DNA from: Hyphomicrobiales bacterium
Lineage (GTDB): Bacteria > Pseudomonadota > Alphaproteobacteria > Parvibaculales > Parvibaculaceae
Direction: 5' to 3'
Length of the DNA: 11,803 bases
Assembly (NCBI GenBank): GCA_015655095.1
Contig: JAATFR010000215.1
Span: 1 to 11,803 of the forward strand
Made by a program: the position numbers and the translations under genes. Of the stretch, positions 6,835-11,803 are shown one piece after another (the stretch's first letter is position 1; each line of letters begins with the position of its first letter). The notes under the pieces are model-generated. The model was not told where the DNA came from. It was given only the letters and a program-made list of their open reading frames with translations, and did no database searches.

Positions 6835-6864
6835 TTGCCTTTCTTCGCGAGTCGCGTCTATAGT
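6835..6864 (+). promoter_or_regulatory. Sigma70-type promoter of the tRNA-Pro gene
   Basis: TTGCCT (6835-6840) and TATAGT (6859-6864, five of six consensus bases) are 18 nt apart. Transcription would start about 6871, some 33 nt before the tRNA. A run of eight G follows at 6875-6882. No other gene downstream on this strand needs it. Confidence 0.55.
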
Positions 6865-6903
6865 GCGCCGCCTTGGGGGGGGAAGCCTTCTTCAGGTTCT
6901 TGA

Positions 6904-6980
6904 CGGAGCGTAGCGCAGCCCGGTAGCGCACTTGTCTGGGGGACAAGGGGTCGTGGGTTCGAATCCCGCCGCTCCGACCA
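6904..6980 (+). tRNA. tRNA-Pro (anticodon GGG)
   Basis: The 77-nt cloverleaf is complete. Acceptor stem CGGAGCG (6904-6910) pairs with CGCTCCG (6970-6976), followed by A and an encoded CCA (6978-6980). Anticodon stem CTTGT/ACAAG (6931-6935/6943-6947) encloses loop CTGGGGG, giving anticodon GGG at 6938-6940, which reads CCC and CCU. T-arm GTGGG-TTCGAAT-CCCGC spans 6953-6969. The D-arm holds GCGC-AGCCCGGTA-GCGC. Confidence 0.96.
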
Positions 6981-6985
6981 ATGAA

Positions 6986-7024
6986 AAGCCCGCCACCTCA
7001 ACAGGTTGGCGGGCTTCTTTCTTT
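6986..7024 (+). terminator. Terminator after tRNA-Pro, probably bidirectional
   Basis: AAGCCCGCCA (6986-6995) pairs with TGGCGGGCTT (7007-7016), with extra ACCT/AGGT pairing inside, and is followed by the T-rich tail CTTTCTTT. On the minus strand the same stem is followed by TTTT. It lies 22 nt after the merR-type stop codon, so it can end both converging transcripts. Confidence 0.82.
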
Positions 7025-7045
7025 CAAAACCTGATTCCAGGAATA

Positions 7046-7516
7046 TTACCGCTCCGGGAGATTGCGCGCGACGGTGGCCCGTCCCCGGTCGAGTTCGACT
7101 TTCAGGCTTCTGAGCTGGTCGATGATATGGCCGATGACAGCGCTGCTGCCCACGGCCGATGCGCTTCGTCTGGGACCAGGAGCCGGCGCCTCCTCGGATC
7201 GGGCAGCTTCCTTCACAAGGGTCAGCGCCGCCGTATCAGCAATGCCGCGCCCCGTCTCCGAAACGAATTTGGCGCCATGCTCGCGGAACACTTTCTGCAC
7301 GCCCCGGATGGTGAAGCCATTACTGTAGAGCAGCGCGCGGACGCCGCGCAGCAGATCCACATCCTCGGGCCGGTAATAGCGCCGGCCGCCACCGCGTTTC
7401 ATCGGACGAATCTGCGTGAACTTGCTTTCCCAGAAACGCAGCACATGCTGGGGCACATCGAGTTCTTCAGCAACCTCGCTGATGGTCCTGAATGCCTCAC
7501 GTGACTTTTGTGCCAA
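7046..7516 (-). CDS. MerR-family transcriptional regulator (ihfA-adjacent type)
   Basis: The 156-residue protein has an N-terminal MerR winged helix-turn-helix: [23 protein letters not shown] (helix-turn-helix, about 11-33) is followed by the wing [18 protein letters not shown] (about 42-59) and [12 protein letters not shown]. The C-terminal third is polar and alanine-rich and ends in a short helix [16 protein letters not shown]. There is no cysteine cluster, so a metal-sensing role is unlikely. Its position after ihfA is conserved in alphaproteobacteria, but its targets are unknown to me. The start is TTG at 7516, with AAGGG about 9 nt upstream and no better in-frame ATG. The ihfA stop lies 61 nt upstream. 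Confidence 0.85.
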   Translation of the reverse strand: MAQKSREAFRTISEVAEELDVPQHVLRFWESKFTQIRPMKRGGGRRYYRPEDVDLLRGVRALLYSNGFTIRGVQKVFREHGAKFVSETGRGIADTAALTLVKEAARSEEAPAPGPRRSASAVGSSAVIGHIIDQLRSLKVELDRGRATVARNLPER

Positions 7517-7577
7517 AAGATAAATCCCTTAACCGATGTTCCTGAGATGGAACCTCAGAAAACCAAGCGCCAGGAAC

Positions 7578-7895
7578 CTAATCCTGAGGATAAGGTTTCC
7601 CGATCAATTCCTTGTTAATATGATGCTTTAGGACATGGCTCGGCCGGAACACAAGCACACGGCGCGGCTTGATCGGCACTTCCTTGCCTGTCTTGGGATT
7701 TCGGCCCATGCGCCCCCCCTTCTGACGCACGGAAAAGGATCCGAAAGATGAGAGCTTGACCGCCTCGCCGCGAACCAGACATTCGGAGATGCGGTCGAGC
7801 ACAACCTCGACAAGCGGGGCGGATTCATGGCGTGACAGGCCCACCTCCTGATAGACCGCCTCGCTCAGATGAGCTCGCGTTAATGTATCCCCCAT
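7578..7895 (-). CDS. ihfA: Integration host factor subunit alpha
   Basis: This 105-residue HU/IHF-fold protein has full family length. It binds DNA as a heterodimer with IHF-beta and bends it sharply, acting in recombination, replication and promoter architecture. Typical sequence includes [25 protein letters not shown]; the proline of GRNPKTG (P67) is the residue that intercalates into DNA, and [15 protein letters not shown] follows. The start [21 protein letters not shown] is characteristic of the alpha subunit. ATG at 7895 has a weak G-rich ribosome binding site. It lies 143 nt after fabH and may be read both through fabH and from its own promoter (7934-7962). Confidence 0.94.
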   Translation of the reverse strand: MGDTLTRAHLSEAVYQEVGLSRHESAPLVEVVLDRISECLVRGEAVKLSSFGSFSVRQKGGRMGRNPKTGKEVPIKPRRVLVFRPSHVLKHHINKELIGKPYPQD

Positions 7896-7933
7896 CGTGC
7901 CCCCATGACATTGCCTTCCTTAACCAAGACAAA

Positions 7934-7962
7934 AGGGTAAGCCGCACGAAGAAAGCCGTCAA
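7934..7962 (-). promoter_or_regulatory. Candidate sigma70-type promoter of ihfA
   Basis: On the minus strand TTGACG (7957-7962, five of six consensus bases) is followed after 17 nt by TACCCT (7934-7939, three of six). It lies about 40 nt before the ihfA ATG in the fabH-ihfA gap, so ihfA could be expressed independently of the lipid genes. Confidence 0.35.
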
Positions 7963-8038
7963 TATCAAAGGGATGGGTGATCTTCTTAACTGCTCGCCAA
8001 AGCGGATTTACCGAGACGGCCGATGTTGGAGGCGGCCT

Positions 8039-9016
8039 TCACCAGCGCAGCAGAACCGAGCCCCAGGTAAAACCACCACCCATTGCCTCTAAAAGCAATA
8101 GATCTCCGCGCCTTACGCGACCATCTTTAACTGCTACATCAAGAGCCAGAGGCACTGATGCAGCCGAAGTGTTGCCGTGCCGGTCGACGGTAAAGACAAC
8201 TTTCTCGGGGGCAAGGCCGATTTTCTTTGCCGTGCCATCGAGAATACGCCGGTTGGCCTGATGCGGGATGAACCAGTCGATATCGTCAGCGCTGAGCCCC
8301 GTGGCGGCCAGCGCTTCCTTGATGGCGCCAGCAATGTTGGTGACAGCGTGGCGGAAAACGTCCCGTCCTTCCATGCGCACATGCCCGACAGTCCCCGTAC
8401 GGGAGGGGCCACCATCGACGTGGAGCTTATCCTGATAGCGCCCGTCGGAATGGAGATGACAGGTGAGGATGCCCCGGTCATGGATCGTGCCCTCGCCCTC
8501 GCCCGCGCGCACGATGACAGCGCCGGCGCCGTCACCGAACAGCACACAGGTGCCCCGGTCGGTCCAGTCGAGCAGGCGTGAAAAGGTTTCAGCGCCGATG
8601 ACAAGAATGGTGCGGGCCTGGCGCGCCTTGATGAAGGTGTCAGCGATGGTCAGCGCATAAACGAAGCCGGAGCAGACGGCCTGAATATCGAAGGCTGCGC
8701 CATGTCTCAGACCCAGTCGCGCCTGAACGGCGGTGGCGGTGGCGGGGAAGGTCAGGTCAGGCGTGGTCGTCGCCAGAATGATCAGGTCGATTTCCTGCGC
8801 GTCAATTCCGGCGTGCGCGATTGCTGCCTCCGCAGCCTTTACGGCGAGATCGGAGGTGAATTCATCGTCGGCGGCGATATGACGCTCGCGGATGCCGGTA
8901 CGCTCGACGATCCAGTCGTCCGTGGTATCGACGATCCTGGACATATCGTCATTGGTTACCGTTCGAGCGGGCAGATAACTGCCACAACCGATGACCAGGC
9001 TACGGGGGATTGTCAC
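8039..9016 (-). CDS. fabH: Beta-ketoacyl-ACP synthase III
   Basis: This 325-residue enzyme starts fatty-acid synthesis by condensing acetyl-CoA (or another short acyl-CoA) with malonyl-ACP. The catalytic triad is complete: C115 in [13 protein letters not shown]252 in [11 protein letters not shown] and N282 in [13 protein letters not shown]. The N-terminal [18 protein letters not shown] and C-terminal [16 protein letters not shown] are hallmarks. The start is GTG at 9016, which overlaps the plsX stop by four bases (GTGA), a classic sign of translational coupling. PlsX supplies acyl-phosphate for phospholipids, so the pair links membrane lipid and fatty-acid initiation. ihfA follows after 143 nt. 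Confidence 0.96.
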   Translation of the reverse strand: MTIPRSLVIGCGSYLPARTVTNDDMSRIVDTTDDWIVERTGIRERHIAADDEFTSDLAVKAAEAAIAHAGIDAQEIDLIILATTTPDLTFPATATAVQARLGLRHGAAFDIQAVCSGFVYALTIADTFIKARQARTILVIGAETFSRLLDWTDRGTCVLFGDGAGAVIVRAGEGEGTIHDRGILTCHLHSDGRYQDKLHVDGGPSRTGTVGHVRMEGRDVFRHAVTNIAGAIKEALAATGLSADDIDWFIPHQANRRILDGTAKKIGLAPEKVVFTVDRHGNTSAASVPLALDVAVKDGRVRRGDLLLLEAMGGGFTWGSVLLRW

Positions 9017-10149
9017 GACAGGGCAACCTCAGACGGTTCGGGAACATCATCGGCGGTTTTCCGGCCCGCCTCGGCTCCCGGCGCCATGAAGCGCTCGCGA
9101 AAGCCGGTCAGGAGATCAAGATCGGTCCTGATCTTGCCGAGCAGGTTGGCCGCCGCCACATCGATGGCAACATCGATAGCGGAGGCAAAGCCAACGCCAT
9201 CTGTTCCGCCATGGCTTTTTATAACAAGGCCGTCGAGCCCGAGGAACACCCCGCCATTCGAGGCACGTGGGTCCATCTTGGCGCGCAGGGTCTTGAAGGC
9301 ACCCTGAGCAAAGACATAGCCTATCTTGGCAAAGAAGGAGCGGCTGATCGCCTGACGCAGATATTCGCCCACCTGACGCGCCGTACCTTCAGCGGTCTTC
9401 AGCGCAATATTTCCCGTAAACCCGTCGGTCACGACCACATCGACGGTGCCCTTGCCCAGATCGTCCCCCTCGACGAAACCATGAAAGATGATGGGCAGAC
9501 TCGACTCGCGCAGCATCTGGGCGGCGAGCTTCACGGATTCCGTGCCCTTAACCTCTTCCTGCCCGATATTGAGCAGGCCCACGGTCGGCTTTTCGATATT
9601 GAAGATCACGCGGGCATAGGCCTCGCCCATGACAGCGAACTGGACAAGCTGGAAGGCATGAGGCCCGATGGTCGCCCCCACATCCAGCACCACGCTCTCG
9701 CCGCGCAGGGTGGGCCACAGCGCCGCGATGGCGGGACGCTCGACATTGGGCATGGTCTTGAGGATAACTTTGGCCATCGCCATCAGCGCACCGGTATTGC
9801 CCGCGGAAACAGCAACGCCCGCACGGCCCTGCTTCACCGCATCAATGGCTTTCCACATGCTCGATGTGCGCCGCCCGCGCCGAAGCGCCTGGCTTGGCTT
9901 GTCATCCATCGAAATGGAGACGTCGGTATGTTCAAAGGTGCTTACAGCCGAGACACGGGGATGCTTGAGGAGAACCGGCTCCACAACGGCGCGGTCTCCA
10001 AAGATAAGGAAGCGGACATCGGGGTGCCGGATCGAAGCAATATCCGCACCGCTGATAACGGTCTCGGGGCCAAAATCACCCCCCATTCCGTCAAGCGCCA
10101 CTGTGAGTTCGGCAACCAACCTGTCTCTCGCTCCCTGCGCGTAAACCAT
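9013..10149 (-). CDS. plsX: Phosphate acyltransferase
   Basis: This soluble or peripheral membrane enzyme converts acyl-ACP and phosphate to acyl-phosphate, the donor for PlsY in phosphatidic acid synthesis. Family marks are [13 protein letters not shown] (residues 18-30), [15 protein letters not shown], the stretch [26 protein letters not shown] and the late [13 protein letters not shown]. The 378-residue reading uses ATG at 10149, which has no good ribosome binding site. TTG at 10119 would give a start nearer the family norm (8 residues before ALDGMGG) and lies behind GGGAG, so the true protein may be about ten residues shorter. It overlaps fabH by four bases and lies 128 nt after the DUF177 gene. 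Confidence 0.95.
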   Translation of the reverse strand: MVYAQGARDRLVAELTVALDGMGGDFGPETVISGADIASIRHPDVRFLIFGDRAVVEPVLLKHPRVSAVSTFEHTDVSISMDDKPSQALRRGRRTSSMWKAIDAVKQGRAGVAVSAGNTGALMAMAKVILKTMPNVERPAIAALWPTLRGESVVLDVGATIGPHAFQLVQFAVMGEAYARVIFNIEKPTVGLLNIGQEEVKGTESVKLAAQMLRESSLPIIFHGFVEGDDLGKGTVDVVVTDGFTGNIALKTAEGTARQVGEYLRQAISRSFFAKIGYVFAQGAFKTLRAKMDPRASNGGVFLGLDGLVIKSHGGTDGVGFASAIDVAIDVAAANLLGKIRTDLDLLTGFRERFMAPGAEAGRKTADDVPEPSEVALS

Positions 10150-10277
10150 GCGTCTTAGAAACGCGCCCCGAACATAACGGTTTCAGGGCCGGAAACAACA
10201 ATTTACCCCTGGCCCCGGCTCCAGAACACGACGATACGTCGGCGCTGGCCAGATTTTGAGGGGCCGCGGCCGGTAAC
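10150..10277. other. DUF177-plsX intergenic region
   Basis: The 128-nt gap holds a small CGACG/CGTCG hairpin (10229-10241) and weak minus-strand -35/-10-like hexamers (TTGTTT and TATGTT, 16 nt apart) before plsX. I see no gene. In gammaproteobacteria rpmF sits here; it is absent in this window. Confidence 0.4.
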
Positions 10278-10790
10278 TCAAAGATTCCCCTCAGGCGGCA
10301 TCTCCGGGCTGAAGCTCGCTCCCGGTGCGCGGGGATAAGGGTTCATCAGCAGGGCAAGCTGTTCGGCAATAGCCTCGCCCATGTCGATTCGGCCATTGAA
10401 CATGGGTTCGGGTGGATCTTCGGCATCCATATCGAAGACGATTTCCCGCTCCTCGTTGCGCTGGCGGCGGCGTTCGTCGCGCTCGATCAGGTCTTCGGGA
10501 AGAAAATGCAGCTTCACCGTTTCATCGATGGTTTCCGCCACCGGCTCAAGGGTCACGACGCAGGATTGCACCAGATCGGCCTTGAGCGTGCCTTCAAGCG
10601 TGAGACCGTGCTTGCGCCACGGCCTCACCTGCCCCCTGAAGCCCAAGGCGATCAGTTCGACCAGACCCAGCCGGTCCGCCAGCGCCGCACGTTCCTCGTC
10701 CGTGGGGGCGAGATCGACGCCCCGGCCAGTCGGGGGAATATCATCAGCCCCTATTTCACGGCTGAATTCGGGTTCGGGATCGCCTTGCAT
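10278..10790 (-). CDS. DUF177 (YceD-like) protein
   Basis: The 170-residue protein belongs to DUF177/YceD, a family linked to accumulation of 23S rRNA in some bacteria and chloroplasts. The core ADLVQSCVVTLEPVAETIDE (about 71-90) with C77 is the family hallmark, followed by an acidic segment (FDMDAEDPPEPM) and the conserved end IDMGEAIAEQLALLMNPYPRAPG. I use ATG at 10790 because GAGG lies 6 nt upstream and the product then starts with the usual EFSR segment. An earlier in-frame start at 10850 would run back into the preceding gene. It lies 13 nt after the bc1 chaperone gene, so the two are probably one operon, and it precedes plsX as in other alphaproteobacteria. Confidence 0.88.
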   Translation of the reverse strand: MQGDPEPEFSREIGADDIPPTGRGVDLAPTDEERAALADRLGLVELIALGFRGQVRPWRKHGLTLEGTLKADLVQSCVVTLEPVAETIDETVKLHFLPEDLIERDERRRQRNEEREIVFDMDAEDPPEPMFNGRIDMGEAIAEQLALLMNPYPRAPGASFSPEMPPEGNL

Positions 10791-10803
10791 GAAAGACCTC
10801 GAC

Positions 10804-11358
10804 TCAGGAAACAGGAAGCGGCCGCGGGGCGAAGTGAAATTGGCCCGCAACCAGATCTGCGAAAGCCTGCTTTTCCATGAGAGCGGCGCTCGCGCGCGTA
10901 TAATCCGCTATGGACACGCTGCCGTCAGGACCGTCCCCCGCTTCATGACCGGGAAACAGATTGCGCCGAATCGCCGCGACAAGCTCATCGGGCTGCATTG
11001 CCGCAAGTCCCGCGTCATAGGCCTCAACCCGGCCATAAAAGGCGGAGGCCATGGTTTTGATCTTCTTGCCGACCGACATATCGCCGATACCAATCTCGCG
11101 CAGGGACTCATCCATGTCCAGAAACAGGGCGTCGAGCAGCGCCGTACCGAACGCCTTGCCCTCCTCGCCCTCGCTCTTGAGCCGAAAAAGTACCAGAAAG
11201 ACATGCAAAACAAGCATGTCGAAGCGGCCGTCGAGCGTATCGGCCACACCGGCATTGCGATAGAATTCAGGGGATCGAGCCTGCGCCACAAGCACCCGAT
11301 AGGCGCTCAGCGCCACCTCACGCCCCTCGTTACGCCCAAAGAATCGTTTGAAGATCAT
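10804..11358 (-). CDS. Ubiquinol-cytochrome c chaperone (CBP3/UQCC1 family)
   Basis: The 184-residue protein matches the alphaproteobacterial relatives of mitochondrial Cbp3/UQCC1, which help assemble cytochrome b into the bc1 complex. Visible marks are a basic amphipathic start (MIFKRFFGR), YRVLVAQARSPEFYRNAGVADTLDGRFDMLVLHVFLVLFRL (about 20-60), then LDALFLDMDESLREIGIGDMSVGKKIKTMASAFYGR (about 75-110), where the DMD...REIG.GD..VGK.IK pattern is diagnostic. ATG at 11358 follows AGGAG and AGGGG; an upstream GTG at 11400 would add 14 residues that look unlike the family. It leads the minus-strand cluster (DUF177 is 13 nt downstream) and diverges from the BamE-like gene. No membrane span is evident. 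Confidence 0.9.
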   Translation of the reverse strand: MIFKRFFGRNEGREVALSAYRVLVAQARSPEFYRNAGVADTLDGRFDMLVLHVFLVLFRLKSEGEEGKAFGTALLDALFLDMDESLREIGIGDMSVGKKIKTMASAFYGRVEAYDAGLAAMQPDELVAAIRRNLFPGHEAGDGPDGSVSIADYTRASAALMEKQAFADLVAGQFHFAPRPLPVS

Positions 11359-11400
11359 CAACCCCTGCTCCTGGCTCACAGCGCGCCCGTACGTCGTCAC

Positions 11401-11430
11401 GTCCGGTGCATATTGAATTTACAGCCGGAC
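11401..11430. repeat. Inverted repeat over the bc1-chaperone promoter
   Basis: GTCCGG (11401-11406) and CCGGAC (11425-11430) are exact complements 18 nt apart, enclosing the AT-rich -10 region of the minus-strand promoter in the divergent intergenic region. Either chance GC symmetry or an operator is possible. Confidence 0.3.
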
Positions 11431-11443
11431 AAGGGTAGGTCAA
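11416..11443 (-). promoter_or_regulatory. Candidate sigma70-type promoter of the bc1-chaperone gene
   Basis: On the minus strand TTGACC (11438-11443, five of six) and TAAATT (11416-11421, four of six) are 16 nt apart. Transcription would begin near 11409, about 50 nt before the ATG at 11358. Confidence 0.45.
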
Positions 11444-11488
11444 CGGATGGAAAGACTTGTCGATGACGCCTTCAGGGAGCATCCCAGC

Positions 11489-11803
11489 ATGATTTCGACC
11501 CCTTCACGCGCCGGAATACCGGACCGGACATGCGCCCGGAGCCGTGTCCAGTCAAGGGCCATGCTGTCGGCAGCCCTGTTCGCGCTGATGGGCCTTGCCC
11601 TGCCCGCCTGCACCCCGGTCGTCGTAGAACATGGCTATGTGTTTGATGCCCGCGATGTGGAAAAGGTCAAGGTTGGCGCCCCACAAGCTGAGGTTTTGAA
11701 GGATCTGGGCTCGCCCTCCACAGTGTCGACCGTTGAGGGGCAATCCTGGTTCTACATTTCCAGCACCCTCAGAACCTATGCCTGGTACCCACCCGAGGAG
11801 ACC
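11489..11803 (+). CDS. BamE/SmpA/OmlA-family outer-membrane lipoprotein (partial, runs off window)
   Basis: The frame is open from ATG at 11489 to the window end, so 105 residues are visible and the C-terminus is missing. A lipoprotein signal is clear: basic start, hydrophobic core MLSAALFALMGLALPAC with lipobox LPAC and lipid-carrying C41. The mature part HGYVFDARDVEKVKVG, then EVLKDLGSPSTVSTVEGQSWFYIS matches the SmpA/OmlA fold of BamE, a subunit of the complex that inserts outer-membrane barrels. AGGGAG (11474-11479) lies 9 nt before the chosen ATG; an internal ATG at 11561 has poor spacing. It diverges from the bc1-chaperone gene. Membership is clear; that it is the BAM subunit is inferred. 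Confidence 0.85.
   Translation, partial: MISTPSRAGIPDRTCARSRVQSRAMLSAALFALMGLALPACTPVVVEHGYVFDARDVEKVKVGAPQAEVLKDLGSPSTVSTVEGQSWFYISSTLRTYAWYPPEET

Noticed and set aside
6564..6863. 99-codon + strand frame over the microprotein and tRNA promoter
   Set aside because: Antisense to the better supported microprotein, overlaps a strong tRNA promoter, lacks a ribosome binding site.
6904..6980. tRNA-Pro as an attachment site for an integrated element
   Set aside because: The flanks hold ordinary core genes; no integrase, and no repeat of the tRNA 3' end is visible in the window.
7539..7577. CTGAG/CTCAG and repeated GGAACCT between ihfA and the merR-type gene as an attenuator
   Set aside because: Only a 5-bp stem with no T-run; the repeats are short enough to be chance.
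9010..10158. Long + strand frame (382 codons) opposite plsX
   Set aside because: Mirrors plsX exactly, has no recognisable domain and no ribosome binding site.
10381..11466. + strand frame of 361 codons over DUF177 and the bc1 chaperone
   Set aside because: Antisense to two well-supported genes; Ser/Arg-rich low-information sequence.
1..11803. CRISPR arrays, insertion sequences, toxin-antitoxin or phage-defence systems
   Set aside because: No regularly spaced repeats, transposase-like frames or defence domains were seen; apart from the GspE fragment and two small membrane genes of unknown function, the genes fit known families.

Overview
The window looks like core chromosome of an alphaproteobacterium. 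The run DUF177 - plsX - fabH - ihfA - merR-type regulator, the divergent pair of a CBP3-type ubiquinol-cytochrome c chaperone and a BamE-like lipoprotein, the type-2 COX15 heme a synthase beside a DUF2842 protein, and GC-rich coding sequence all fit that class. An order-level guess (Hyphomicrobiales, perhaps a Parvibaculum-like lineage) is inference only.

Left part (1-4680): the + strand starts with the N-terminal domain of a type II secretion/pilus ATPase (GspE-like). It loses its ATPase part and runs into the 3' end of an oppositely oriented NUDT19-like NUDIX hydrolase. Upstream of the NUDIX gene on the minus strand lies a 3-oxoadipyl-CoA-type thiolase, and then, behind a strong terminator, a 620-residue DUF1302 outer-membrane-type protein. 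The NUDIX enzyme and thiolase (48-nt gap) probably form one CoA-thioester-related unit. DUF1302 is a separate unit whose upstream region is a very AT-rich, non-coding stretch (4681-5090) carrying a 7-bp inverted repeat.

Middle (5091-7046): COX15 (heme a synthase) on the minus strand diverges from a 74-residue DUF2842 membrane protein. Convergent to that is a 26-residue single-span membrane microprotein with a strong Shine-Dalgarno site. Both small genes carry a GC-rich hairpin directly before their ribosome binding site. A tRNA-Pro(GGG) with promoter and terminator follows.

Right part (7046-11803): a minus-strand cluster reads DUF177 -> plsX -> fabH -> ihfA -> merR-type, covering phospholipid and fatty-acid initiation plus IHF-alpha. 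Upstream of DUF177, 13 nt away, is the cytochrome bc1 assembly chaperone. Divergent from it, a BamE/SmpA/OmlA outer-membrane lipoprotein runs off the window end.

I found no CRISPR array, insertion sequence, phage gene or obvious new multi-gene system. The most interesting items are the truncated GspE junction, the microprotein with its leader hairpin, and the AT-rich DUF1302 upstream region.
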